Of a stretch of DNA of 64,000 bases, positions 55,304-62,928 are shown in pieces (position 1 is the first letter of the stretch; each line of letters begins with the position of its first letter). The notes below the pieces were generated by a model. It saw only the letters and a list, made by a program, of their open reading frames with translations, did not search any database and was not told the origin of the DNA. The DNA comes from a virus: positions 36,775-100,774 of IMG/VR virus record IMGVR_UViG_3300042889_002648. One strand, given 5' to 3'. Both the position numbers and the translations under genes were made by a program.

Positions 55304-55897
55304 TTAAGTATTGAGATTTGTAGCAATCTTGCACATATTCCAGTAGATTTCAATTGCCTTTAATGCTTCCCCAATTTGTTCAAATCTATGAGTACCACCA
55401 TTAAAGCGAATGACTTCATATTTCTTTAATGCTTCAGCTGTTGCAGATGAGTCAAACAGTTCATCGCCATCGGCCAATAAGACAAGAGGAACGTATGAAT
55501 GCATAGCGGTCTCTGTTATAGATTGACAGTTGAATGACTCTACGGTCTTAGCCGTTAAACGAGAAACTGTGCCGTCTACATAATTCACATATTCAGTTTC
55601 AAATGATTTACCTGAAAAAGTTTTGTATGGGTCTATGCACGGGTTAATTAATACGCAAGGAACTCCTAAAACTTTAGCACATGCGTCCGCATAATATGCA
55701 CCTAAGCTGGTTCCAACAATAAGCAAGTCATCTGCATATTCACTTATACGATCGAGGATATAACCAATGACATCCTCGCGTGGTGCAAAGGTATCATATG
55801 AAAAGCCAATGACATCTTTATCGAGTTTATGTAAAGCCGCGAACTTGGCATTACGCGGATCATATCCGCCGTTAAAGCCATGTAAGTATACAATCAT
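55304..55897 (-). CDS. YqiA-like alpha/beta-hydrolase (esterase)
   Basis: A 197-aa hydrolase: YLHGFNG at residue 4, nucleophile elbow GTSLGAYYA near 62, catalytic Asp in LLADGDELFD near 142 and His in GGTHRFEQ near 168. The YqiA family are thio- or carboxylesterases. The substrate is unknown. Confidence 0.75.
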   Translation of the reverse strand: MIVYLHGFNGGYDPRNAKFAALHKLDKDVIGFSYDTFAPREDVIGYILDRISEYADDLLIVGTSLGAYYADACAKVLGVPCVLINPCIDPYKTFSGKSFETEYVNYVDGTVSRLTAKTVESFNCQSITETAMHSYVPLVLLADGDELFDSSATAEALKKYEVIRFNGGTHRFEQIGEALKAIEIYWNMCKIATNLNT

Positions 55898-56508
55898 AAG
55901 ATCGGTTTTCCAGGTGTCCCAATTGCCATTTTAAGAAATTGCGCATCACCAATTTCCCTTACATAAAAATACTGATGCCAATCTTTAAACCGCTTGTATA
56001 TTGCTTGATCAGCACGGTCCAGATTAGCATTAACATACTCTTGTGTAGGAATGATAATTTCATCATCAAAGATTTCCACGACTTTTTGATGTGGAATCGC
56101 GTATGCTTTGATTAATTCACGTGGTATTGTTTTCATAATGAATGCAAGTATACCTTTAGAATATTCACCAAAAGAGACCTTAAATGTTTCTTTCAGAGTG
56201 TCAGATAAAACCTTTAATGCTTTTGGCGATCCGTCTGTTCCTAGCGCAATTGCCTTACGACCACCACGATCTTTATAGAGCATTACCATCTTAAGCGTGT
56301 CGCCATCAAAGAAGAGTTTCCAAAAAGGGATAGACATAATCATATCATCAGGCGAAGAAAATCCTTTACCTTTAATTCCTCCAATTTTTGCATAAGACTG
56401 TTGTATTAAATCCCACACTGCAGGAGCGTACTTTTCACGATCAGCATCATCTTTTGAAAGAATTAAATTTGTGAATCCTTCAGAAATATATGTTTTAAAT
56501 GATTTCAT
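55894..56508 (-). CDS. Capsid-targeted hypothetical protein
   Basis: A 204-aa protein, starting MKSFKTYISE, the same targeting signal as in the structural block 40 kb away. The rest has no recognised motif (LILSKDDADREKYAPAVWDL). A late-type box is 6 nt upstream. It suggests a packaged protein encoded amid early genes. Confidence 0.6.
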   Translation of the reverse strand: MKSFKTYISEGFTNLILSKDDADREKYAPAVWDLIQQSYAKIGGIKGKGFSSPDDMIMSIPFWKLFFDGDTLKMVMLYKDRGGRKAIALGTDGSPKALKVLSDTLKETFKVSFGEYSKGILAFIMKTIPRELIKAYAIPHQKVVEIFDDEIIIPTQEYVNANLDRADQAIYKRFKDWHQYFYVREIGDAQFLKMAIGTPGKPIL

Positions 56509-56579
56509 TATGTATATTTATATGAATATGCGATTGCAGCTGCTTCGGCTTCTTCAGGTGTTGGATAATTTTTTGCCAT
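56508..56579 (-). CDS. Tiny reading frame before the capsid-targeted gene
   Basis: A 23-aa frame (MAKNYPTPEEAEAAAIAYSY) whose end overlaps the next ATG by one base. The late-type box lies inside it. It may be a leader peptide or chance. Confidence 0.3.
   Translation of the reverse strand: MAKNYPTPEEAEAAAIAYSYKYT
56515..56522 (-). promoter_or_regulatory. T4-type late promoter box
   Basis: TATAAATA on the minus strand, 6 nt before the start of the capsid-targeted gene at 55894-56508. Confidence 0.45.
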
Positions 56580-56580
56580 A

Positions 56581-56781
56581 TTATTTCTCTACAAAAACTT
56601 GACCATGAAACTGTCGTGTCTCAGTTATTCCAACGTTTGTTTTTTCATGAGCAATTAAGACAGTTTTTTCTGTTATGCTTATGACAGTTCCAGTTAAAAA
56701 TACGCGATAGCCTGTTTGCATAAATGCAACAATATCACCTACAGAGATATCATTACCAAAAAAATCTTTTGCTGTTTTCAT
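56581..56781 (-). CDS. Small beta-rich hypothetical protein
   Basis: A 66-aa protein (FGNDISVGDIVAFMQTGY, then alternating beta pattern), possibly a small barrel fold. Met three codons earlier is possible. Confidence 0.55.
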   Translation of the reverse strand: MKTAKDFFGNDISVGDIVAFMQTGYRVFLTGTVISITEKTVLIAHEKTNVGITETRQFHGQVFVEK

Positions 56782-56782
56782 A

Positions 56783-56944
56783 TTATCCAATTACTTCAAA
56801 TTCTTTTAAGATATCTTCTGCAATATCTTCATAGTCATCTACGCGAACACCTGGGTTTGAGCGACAATAGCTATAGCCTTCCATTTCAGTGGTATAGTTG
56901 TCGATAATGGCGATGATTCGTTCTTTGATTTCTTCTTTAGTCAT
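56783..56944 (-). CDS. Small acidic hypothetical protein
   Basis: A 53-aa protein (MTKEEIKERIIAIIDNYTTE). The ATG follows the conserved AACTCTGATATAATATCATT junction. No family recognised. Confidence 0.5.
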   Translation of the reverse strand: MTKEEIKERIIAIIDNYTTEMEGYSYCRSNPGVRVDDYEDIAEDILKEFEVIG

Positions 56945-56966
56945 AATGATATTATATCAGAGTTCG

Positions 56967-57155
56967 TTACCAATAAGTGTAGGTGAGAATCGTTCCGTCC
57001 TCGTGACGATACTTAGCATTCACATAATTCTGAACGCAGCTATCATCACAGTCTTCAAAGATTCCCAAACGCTCTTGAAGGTCTCGCATTGCATCAATAT
57101 AAGCTTTGCATGCAGCTGCTGCTTCATCGCGTGTATTGTAAATAATTTCGTTCAT
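56967..57155 (-). CDS. Small hypothetical protein
   Basis: A 62-aa protein (MNEIIYNTRDEAAAACKAYI) ending YRHEDGTILTYTYW. It is one of a run of very short genes with related start junctions. Confidence 0.5.
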   Translation of the reverse strand: MNEIIYNTRDEAAAACKAYIDAMRDLQERLGIFEDCDDSCVQNYVNAKYRHEDGTILTYTYW

Positions 57156-57184
57156 ATCTAATTGTGTTAGAGTTCGTTTTTGTT

Positions 57185-57397
57185 TTATTGGAGAACAGTA
57201 TGTTCTTCAATCATACTGTTCAACCAGCTTTCATAAGTTTTGCCAACCCAGCCTGCTCGCTTGACCACGCTTGACTCATAGTATCGTCTTGCAGTTTCAG
57301 TATCGAGATATTTCATCGCAGATTCTTTAGTTGAGAAGATCTTTTCAATTCCTTGAATTTCCCAACCATCTCGATCATAGATAACGTAAACGTTCAT
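57185..57397 (-). CDS. Small hypothetical protein
   Basis: A 70-aa protein (MNVYVIYDRDGWEIQGIEKI), with a start like phage proteins involved in clock-face KTN-type small folds; not assigned. Confidence 0.5.
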   Translation of the reverse strand: MNVYVIYDRDGWEIQGIEKIFSTKESAMKYLDTETARRYYESSVVKRAGWVGKTYESWLNSMIEEHTVLQ

Positions 57398-57419
57398 TGT
57401 AGTAATATTGTATCAGAGT

Positions 57420-57620
57420 TTATTTAGTTTTGATACGACCTGCTCGGTCGCATAGAAAGATCTTATCGCCTACGGCTTTTAGTAGTTTCCAATCACCTGT
57501 CTTGTGATTCATCATTTGCTTTTTGATGCGAGCTGGAATATCTTCAAACGAATCAAAGGTTTTGATTTCAGGGCCAAAAATTCCAATCGGTCCAAAATAC
57601 ATATATTGTTTTGCTTTCAT
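57420..57620 (-). CDS. Small basic hypothetical protein
   Basis: A 66-aa protein (MKAKQYMYFGPIGIFGPEIK). No family recognised. Confidence 0.5.
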   Translation of the reverse strand: MKAKQYMYFGPIGIFGPEIKTFDSFEDIPARIKKQMMNHKTGDWKLLKAVGDKIFLCDRAGRIKTK

Positions 57621-57643
57621 ATTATGATTGTGTTAGAGTTTGA

Positions 57644-57979
57644 TTAGTGGCGAATGCCATAGCGATTTTCTTCATAGCCGCCACGAGCTTCTTTAGCTTT
57701 AGCATATTCGAGAAAAGCACCTGCTTTTTCGTTAGTGTTTTTGCGAGTCCTTTTCACAATTGCAACATGTTGAACTGTGGTGGGATCAAGGCGATAGGTA
57801 TCACCTTTGGCGTCAACAATGTCAATCGTAACTTTATTGACTTTGGCAATCGTATATTCACGTGTCACACATTCGGTGCAGCCTCGGCCATCATGATGGC
57901 TGGTAGTCACTTCAATGACTTGACCGGCTTTGAAGTTTTCAGCGAGCGCGGGAGCAGTTGCTTTTTTTATTAGTTTCAT
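57644..57979 (-). CDS. Hypothetical protein
   Basis: A 111-aa protein; FKAGQVIEVTTSHHDGRGCT near residue 17 and a beta-rich middle suggest a small barrel. The C-terminal 30 residues are charged. It follows an early promoter. Confidence 0.55.
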   Translation of the reverse strand: MKLIKKATAPALAENFKAGQVIEVTTSHHDGRGCTECVTREYTIAKVNKVTIDIVDAKGDTYRLDPTTVQHVAIVKRTRKNTNEKAGAFLEYAKAKEARGGYEENRYGIRH

Positions 57980-58001
57980 AACATTTAGTGGTTACAGATT
58001 T

Positions 58002-58030
58002 ATTATACACTAAACCACCCAGCTTGTAAA
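58002..58030 (-). promoter_or_regulatory. Early sigma70-type promoter
   Basis: TTTACA, 17 bp, TATAAT, leader AAATCTGTAACCACTAA before the ATG at 57979. Confidence 0.75.
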
Positions 58031-58033
58031 ACA

Positions 58034-58078
58034 AAAAATGAAGAAAAATGCATTTTTTTCACATTTTTCTTCATTTTT
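58034..58078 (-). terminator. Terminator directly before a promoter
   Basis: 17-bp perfect A/T stem AAAAATGAAGAAAAATG / CATTTTTCTTCATTTTT, 11-nt loop, ending the Pth2 transcript 26 nt after its stop. The next promoter begins 4 nt further on. Confidence 0.65.
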
Positions 58079-58103
58079 AGCCAAAACCGCAGTTTTTCTG
58101 CTC

Positions 58104-58526
58104 TTAATAGAGCTTCAGGTGACTTGTGAGTTCATCTAATCGTTCATTCCAATCAGGACCCAATGCAATGCAAGTGGCTGTGCTCACACCATTAAAGACC
58201 GTGCGGCCATTATCAACCACGAGATGTGCCATGACTCCAGCTTCTGTTGCTTTCGCTTCAAGCTCATGCAACTCCTCTTCGCTGTCAACACCAAGAACAA
58301 CCTTTGTGAAGCTGTTCTCTAGCCAATCACGTATTGCGCCATTGTGCATGTCAATAGAGTCGTCGTCATTCATAAAGACATCATTAAGCATATCAGCTTG
58401 CCAACCAACCCGACCTTCACGAGTAAGAAAGCTCATTGCTGCATGCGCAACTTGAGCCGCCATCTTACCGTGTTTCATTTTTAGATCGCGGCGTACCACG
58501 ATGACTTGTTTAGTCTTTACTGCCAT
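58104..58526 (-). CDS. Peptidyl-tRNA hydrolase 2 (Pth2)
   Basis: A 140-aa enzyme that frees tRNA from stalled peptidyl-tRNA. KQVIVVRRDLKMKHGKMAAQ at residue 6, VAHAA, and the active-site region VLGVDSEEELHELEAKA near 75 with VSTATCIALGP near 115 match archaeal/eukaryotic-type Pth2, also found in phages. Start at 58526 keeps the family N-terminus; a Met 69 nt upstream would add an unusual extension. Confidence 0.85.
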   Translation of the reverse strand: MAVKTKQVIVVRRDLKMKHGKMAAQVAHAAMSFLTREGRVGWQADMLNDVFMNDDDSIDMHNGAIRDWLENSFTKVVLGVDSEEELHELEAKATEAGVMAHLVVDNGRTVFNGVSTATCIALGPDWNERLDELTSHLKLY

Positions 58527-58690
58527 ACAATAACTCCAATCCGCGTTAGATAAATGCAGAGTGCCACAAATGCAGCGATGAATTGGCACAGCCAAAAGCG
58601 ACCATGCTTGACGCTAGGCTGCTCATAACACTTATCAATCATTACATACACGCTCCAATAAGGATTGTCATCATAATAGATACTGCCCAT
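58517..58690 (-). CDS. Small membrane protein
   Basis: A 57-aa protein with a C-terminal membrane helix (WLCQFIAAFVALCIYLTRIG). It overlaps the Pth2 start by 10 nt. It was not a long frame but fits the tight spacing. Confidence 0.5.
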   Translation of the reverse strand: MGSIYYDDNPYWSVYVMIDKCYEQPSVKHGRFWLCQFIAAFVALCIYLTRIGVIVWQ

Positions 58691-58719
58691 GACATTACTG
58701 TTATTCCATTAATAATCAT
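58642..58719 (-). CDS. Tiny membrane peptide
   Basis: A 25-aa frame (MIINGITVMSWAVSIMMTIL) overlapping the previous gene in another frame and the stop of the next gene. It may be a chance frame. Confidence 0.3.
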   Translation of the reverse strand: MIINGITVMSWAVSIMMTILIGACM

Positions 58720-59207
58720 TCTATTTCAATTTCTTCTTTTAAGAGTTTATAACCCTGTCGCCCCGCTTCACCAGAAGATAGTGTCTTTATCCAACCATAG
58801 CCTTTGCCCTTAGTGCAAAGGCTACCAGCTTCACCCGTGACTTCACAAATCTTAAAGCTACGATCTTCGGCATCACTAATCAGACTTTTAATTTCTTCAA
58901 CGCGATCGCCTTCATAAGAGTAATAAAATCGCAATCCTCCGAACTTTTCTTTGATTTGACCAATCTCGAAAGTTAGATTATTTTCATCAACAATCTTGGC
59001 GAGCTTAGAGCATAGCTCTTCCACCATAGGTTGCCATCCAACTGGACACCATGCTCCACAATCAGGTTGTTTTGGTTTACCCTCATCATCCTTTGGAAAG
59101 AGTTGTGGATATGCTGCCATCAGACGTTCTGAAAACCTTTCTTGAATCATTTCTTCTTTTGTAAAATAATCCAACATCTCTCCTACGTTTTTAAATGTTT
59201 CGCTCAT
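58716..59207 (-). CDS. Conserved phage protein (FGGLRFYY family)
   Basis: A 163-aa protein with CGAWCPVGWQPMVEELCSKL near residue 50, QIKEKFGGLRFYYSY near 83 and CEVTGEAGSLCTKGKGYGW near 117. The last pair of Cys may bind zinc. A common phage family from memory, function unknown. Confidence 0.7.
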   Translation of the reverse strand: MSETFKNVGEMLDYFTKEEMIQERFSERLMAAYPQLFPKDDEGKPKQPDCGAWCPVGWQPMVEELCSKLAKIVDENNLTFEIGQIKEKFGGLRFYYSYEGDRVEEIKSLISDAEDRSFKICEVTGEAGSLCTKGKGYGWIKTLSSGEAGRQGYKLLKEEIEIE

Positions 59208-59224
59208 AATTTAATTTATATTCT

Positions 59225-59689
59225 TTATCGTTTTAATAGTTCAGGGTTTTCAAACTTATTTCCAATTACAGTATGATTGTCTAAAATGTCAGGTGAATGA
59301 CCATAGACATGATCAAAAAACGGACCATCACCATCAATCATGTATGTACCCGCTGCGAAGTAGACGACACCAATATTAGCTTCATCTTCTCCGCCATCAT
59401 GATCAGCAGCGAGAATATCGCCTTCGTAGATTGGTGTGCGATTCTTATCATAGCAACCAGTGTATTGTTGAACAACATAAGGAGATTCTTTTACATGTGT
59501 ATTTTTATCAAAATAAAAGTTTGGCTCACTGTCTCTACTGAAAAATTTGTTGTCAGTTGTAACAATTTCCACAACCTCTCCAGTAAAGATGTTAAGACAA
59601 TATTCGCCCCAACAGTGTGTTCCTGCATCATCGTTCAACCAGCTTTTGGTTGATTTGTTCCATACGCGAAATTTAAGTTCTCTATTCAT
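59225..59689 (-). CDS. YopX-like phage protein
   Basis: A 154-aa protein: MNRELKFRVWNKSTKSWL at the start and VVQQYTGCYDKNRTPIYEGD near residue 70, ending VIGNKFENPELL. This is the layout of YopX-family phage proteins. The start at 59689 overlaps the upstream stop as ATGA; the longer frame is rejected. Confidence 0.8.
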   Translation of the reverse strand: MNRELKFRVWNKSTKSWLNDDAGTHCWGEYCLNIFTGEVVEIVTTDNKFFSRDSEPNFYFDKNTHVKESPYVVQQYTGCYDKNRTPIYEGDILAADHDGGEDEANIGVVYFAAGTYMIDGDGPFFDHVYGHSPDILDNHTVIGNKFENPELLKR

Positions 59690-59865
59690 TGTTCCACGGT
59701 ATGATATTTTACTTCTTTTGTTTGCCAGCTTCTGATTTGTTTTTCCGCCCGTTCTTTGCTCGACCATCCAATGGAACTATCTTCCCACCGCCAAAGAAAT
59801 TTTGTTTGAACTGTAAATGTACTGATACTGTTATTATTAATCGTTTCTTTTATTCTGTATTTCAT
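59686..59865 (-). CDS. Small hypothetical protein
   Basis: A 59-aa basic protein (MKYRIKETINNNSISTFTVQ) with Trp-rich WRWEDSSIGW; a beta-strand and helix pattern. The start and stop overlap neighbours by 4 nt, a strong sign of a real gene. Confidence 0.6.
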   Translation of the reverse strand: MKYRIKETINNNSISTFTVQTKFLWRWEDSSIGWSSKERAEKQIRSWQTKEVKYHTVEQ

Positions 59866-60035
59866 TTTCTTTTTTCTGTGTTAAATCGTTCAATTAAAGC
59901 GTCAAGCATTATAGTATGATACTCGCCTTTTGCAAGTTCCCAAGCGTCAGCTTGTAGTATGCTATAGCGAGTTGACAATCTTTTTCCGCTATGAGGATCT
60001 TCGATTGTAATTGTTATAAGTTCGTCTCCGCTCAT
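59862..60035 (-). CDS. Small hypothetical protein
   Basis: A 57-aa protein (MSGDELITITIEDPHSGKRL). Overlaps the next gene by 4 nt and precedes 60043-60330. No family recognised. Confidence 0.55.
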   Translation of the reverse strand: MSGDELITITIEDPHSGKRLSTRYSILQADAWELAKGEYHTIMLDALIERFNTEKRK

Positions 60036-60042
60036 ATTTTAA

Positions 60043-60330
60043 TTATTGAGATGCTCCTTCTGGCAATGGTGGACATTTTTGATACTGCCACCATTCACTG
60101 CCATCATATTCGCCACGGTCACTCCATGAGCCATCGTTATACCAAATTGTGCCAAAGAGTTCTTGACTCCCATAGCCGCTATCATAGTCAAAGTCGAGAC
60201 GAGGCAATACCTCTTCAAGAGTTCCTTCGATCTTTATGTTACTATCTCCCAAGCCGAGTTCGTGGTTGATTTGAACATACTTTACTTCGCGATCAGCGAT
60301 GTGTCTCAATAGTTCATATTTTGCATTCAT
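60043..60330 (-). CDS. Conserved phage protein
   Basis: A 95-aa protein with HIADREVKYVQINHELG near residue 9 and LFGTIWYNDGSWSDRGEYDG near 57, a family I recall in phages. Start at 60330 keeps the conserved region; the long upstream frame runs through the next gene and is rejected. Confidence 0.68.
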   Translation of the reverse strand: MNAKYELLRHIADREVKYVQINHELGLGDSNIKIEGTLEEVLPRLDFDYDSGYGSQELFGTIWYNDGSWSDRGEYDGSEWWQYQKCPPLPEGASQ

Positions 60331-60334
60331 ATTA

Positions 60335-60706
60335 TTATTTGATAGTTGGTACAACAGTTGCAGTTTCTCTAATCTCTGCTCCCCATGTGTTTCGTCTTTT
60401 GGTGACGAGAATGTCGCCTTCCACATTATCCCATCGCTTGTTGTCTGAGATAACCTTATAGTGTAAGTCATTGCTATAGAATAGTGAAAAGTTCTGATCG
60501 CTAATTTTTTGAGCAGGATAACGATAAGCGGTGTGTTCACCTCCAGTTGTAAATCCAAGCAGGAACAGCATTCCCGCAGCGATAAAACATGTAATGTGAG
60601 TAGTAATGCTATGCTTATACATATACCATAATCCTATTGCTAGTAGGACCAATGGAGTTGCAATGAATAATGTTACGCCTTCTGTGGTTAATAATGTTGA
60701 GTTCAT
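60335..60706 (-). CDS. Membrane protein of unknown function
   Basis: A 123-aa protein with two membrane helices (FIATPLVLLAIGLWYMY and ITCFIAAGMLFLLGFTTGG) and a soluble C part (WGAEIRETATVVPTIK). No family recognised. Confidence 0.6.
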   Translation of the reverse strand: MNSTLLTTEGVTLFIATPLVLLAIGLWYMYKHSITTHITCFIAAGMLFLLGFTTGGEHTAYRYPAQKISDQNFSLFYSNDLHYKVISDNKRWDNVEGDILVTKRRNTWGAEIRETATVVPTIK

Positions 60707-60726
60707 ATTGTTATTATTATTTTGAT

Positions 60727-60915
60727 TTATACATCCACTGCGTCACGAACACACTTCAAGTCCTCGATGACTTCTTCCAATTCGCTCAAGGCGCCATCGC
60801 CTCGATCTGCTTCGCAGGTGTAAATATAAAAGGTGTTCTTGATTGACTCAATACGCTTCTCATACTTTTCAATCAATGCAGTGATGTGTGATTTGATAGG
60901 ATCAGATTGTTTCAT
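60727..60915 (-). CDS. Small coiled-coil-like protein
   Basis: A 62-aa helical protein (HITALIEKYEKRIESIKNTF, EDLKCVRDAVDV). Conserved small phage genes of this type exist but no function is known. Confidence 0.5.
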   Translation of the reverse strand: MKQSDPIKSHITALIEKYEKRIESIKNTFYIYTCEADRGDGALSELEEVIEDLKCVRDAVDV

Positions 60916-60935
60916 AATTTTTTAGATGTTAAAAT

Positions 60936-61166
60936 TTAGCTGTGAGCTGGAGTATCGCGCAATTCGTTTATCATATATTGTACTTCTTCGAAGAGATCTA
61001 CGAGTTCATTCATAGCACGACGCTCGTCAGAGGACGAAAAGTCGTCAACGTACTCTTCGTATGTAACACCTTTCTCGTGCGCTTCTTCAAGATCGCCTAG
61101 AATTTGCTGAAGTGCAAGTCTAGTGTTTTGATACATGCAATAGCTCATGTTTGGATAATTACTCAT
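60936..61166 (-). CDS. Small acidic helical protein
   Basis: A 76-aa protein (LALQQILGDLEEAHEKGVTY). No family recognised. Confidence 0.5.
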   Translation of the reverse strand: MSNYPNMSYCMYQNTRLALQQILGDLEEAHEKGVTYEEYVDDFSSSDERRAMNELVDLFEEVQYMINELRDTPAHS

Positions 61167-61196
61167 AATGGTGTGTGGTTGTGTGTGTGGTTGAGT

Positions 61197-61487
61197 TTAG
61201 TGTGCGTAGCCGTATTCGTAGAGACCGTTGAGCAGCTCCTTGAGTTCGTCGATACTCATGTCCTTGAGACCAAGACCGCGTGGGCGAACGCCATGGACTT
61301 CCTTGTAGACGTCCCAGATGGTGTTCTCGAGCTCTTGACGCTCGAAGTCTTCCACTGTGTGGATGCCGATGCTGTTCCAGTAGCCGATGTCGCTGATATA
61401 CTGGCACATCCAGCGGTTGGTAGGATCTTCGTCGATCCAAGCTTGAGCTTTGGCGTTGAGGGCGGCGATGTGGTCGGCTAGTGTCAT
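61197..61487 (-). CDS. Hypothetical protein
   Basis: A 96-aa protein (MTLADHIAALNAKAQAWIDE) with RWMCQYISDIGYWNSIGIHT near residue 25. Its GC content is above that of neighbouring genes (many CGT and GTC codons), which hints at transfer. First gene after an early promoter. Confidence 0.6.
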   Translation of the reverse strand: MTLADHIAALNAKAQAWIDEDPTNRWMCQYISDIGYWNSIGIHTVEDFERQELENTIWDVYKEVHGVRPRGLGLKDMSIDELKELLNGLYEYGYAH

Positions 61488-61515
61488 ATTATTGCTGTGG
61501 TTTCCTTACAGAATT

Positions 61516-61544
61516 ATTATACACTAAAAAATGCCGCTTGTAAA
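61516..61544 (-). promoter_or_regulatory. Early sigma70-type promoter
   Basis: TTTACA, 17 bp, TATAAT, leader AATTCTGTAAGGAAACCACA before the ATG at 61487. Confidence 0.75.
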
Positions 61545-61548
61545 TAAA

Positions 61549-61591
61549 AAAATGAAGAAAAATGCATTTTTTTCGCATTTTTCTTCATTTT
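61549..61591 (-). terminator. Terminator directly before a promoter
   Basis: 17-bp stem AAAATGAAGAAAAATGC / GCATTTTTCTTCATTTT with a 9-nt loop, after the ThyX stop. It is nearly identical to the hairpin at 58034-58078. Confidence 0.65.
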
Positions 61592-61614
61592 CGGCTATTT
61601 TTCTCGGTTTTCGG

Positions 61615-62310
61615 CTATAATACCGTACCGTTTGCTCTCCATGCTGCGAGTGTATGCTGAAACGGAGAGTCTGGGATAGATTCTACGAGACTTAGCATTT
61701 CTGCAGCAACTTCTCGTATTTCAACTTGCGCATGCTCGCTGTTGCGTAGCTTGACGAAGTTTGCAAAGCTACGCATGTTGAAACTAACATCTCCTTGGAT
61801 TTGACTGTTGTAAGTCTTAAAGAAACGAGCACTCTCCTTAGCGCGTTTGCGGCCAAGTGTTGCGCTAAGATCCTCGATTGCGCGATGATACAAATCATTG
61901 CCTAAGCGTGTATATTCTTCAAGAATATCTTGCCAGTTCTTGTGATGAATGTCAATTTCTTTATCGAAGTAATTTAGCTTCTTAGCATTCAATGCAAGTG
62001 TCTGACACCAATCTTTAGGAATGTAATACTTATCCTCCTTTAGCTCTTTATAGCGAGCGCTCTCAGCATTCATGCTGCTCATACGATGCTTAAGCAAATG
62101 AATATGACTTGCAATGTCGGTGTCAACGAGAAAGTGGACCATGCCCTTTTCAAATGGACTCTCGTGACCGTCATTCCATAACATATTAATTAGCTTTGGT
62201 ATACGCGCTCTCTTTTCATCTGAGAGATCCCGTGATGTACTCGTCCATGCGCTGCATGCAATGACTTCATCGTTACCATAATATCCAAGTAGTTCTATTG
62301 TGTTTTTCAT
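61615..62310 (-). CDS. thyX: Flavin-dependent thymidylate synthase
   Basis: A 231-aa ThyX that makes dTMP from dUMP with FAD. The signature is KHRMSSMNAESARY near residue 77 (R-H-R-x7-8-S form, with Lys for the first Arg). FVKLRNSEHAQVEIREVA near 183 is the second substrate site. Works beside NrdA/NrdB in nucleotide supply. Another ThyA-like gene in the window likely makes modified dCMP. Confidence 0.92.
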   Translation of the reverse strand: MKNTIELLGYYGNDEVIACSAWTSTSRDLSDEKRARIPKLINMLWNDGHESPFEKGMVHFLVDTDIASHIHLLKHRMSSMNAESARYKELKEDKYYIPKDWCQTLALNAKKLNYFDKEIDIHHKNWQDILEEYTRLGNDLYHRAIEDLSATLGRKRAKESARFFKTYNSQIQGDVSFNMRSFANFVKLRNSEHAQVEIREVAAEMLSLVESIPDSPFQHTLAAWRANGTVL

Positions 62311-62462
62311 TTTTTAAGTGCTAAGTAAATTAATCCAAAGTTTGCGCTTGAATAGCTAAACCAAACTATTGCCCATGGAGCATTGCCTTTTAATGCATAG
62401 CTTGTTCCAACCGACGCATAAAGAATCGCTACAACGCCAACAACTATTGTTTCAAAATTCAT
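62307..62462 (-). CDS. Small two-helix membrane protein
   Basis: A 51-aa protein from MNFETIVVGVVAILYA, with two membrane helices. The longer frame upstream runs into the next gene. Overlaps thyX by 4 nt. Confidence 0.55.
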   Translation of the reverse strand: MNFETIVVGVVAILYASVGTSYALKGNAPWAIVWFSYSSANFGLIYLALKK

Positions 62463-62463
62463 A

Positions 62464-62928
62464 TTATCTATCTTGCGAAATTTCTGAGCGCCGTTCGATC
62501 CATGGCTGCAAAAAAGCATCAAGCTCTTCGCTCGATATATTATTAAATGTACCGCGTTGTACATTAACGCGAATCAGCGCGAGCAGTTCACCGGCCAAAA
62601 GATTATAGCGATCACGATGACGTCTAAGAATCTCATTTTCCGCAGTGAGACTCTCAATGAGTTTTTGATTTTCAATACGCAATCCGTCAAGGCGATTCCA
62701 TTCACGTCTTAAGCCACGACTCTCCTGACGCTCTGCGCATATGCTATCATGGTCAGGATCATTACAGCAACCATCTTGATGTGTATATGTTACACGTGCA
62801 CCAAATACTTTTGAGATTAGTGCATCAAGTGCTTGCTCTCTATTCGCAAATGTGATGCCAAAGACAGCGTCACAACATTGCAGCTCAGATTCACCCTCAA
62901 CGGTTATATGATTATTCTCGTGATTCAT
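62464..62928 (-). CDS. Coiled-coil hypothetical protein
   Basis: A 154-aa protein with possible zinc ligands (HQDGCCNDPDHDSIC near 52) and a long charged helix (LRIENQKLIESLTAENEILR near 84). No family recognised. Confidence 0.58.
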   Translation of the reverse strand: MNHENNHITVEGESELQCCDAVFGITFANREQALDALISKVFGARVTYTHQDGCCNDPDHDSICAERQESRGLRREWNRLDGLRIENQKLIESLTAENEILRRHRDRYNLLAGELLALIRVNVQRGTFNNISSEELDAFLQPWIERRSEISQDR

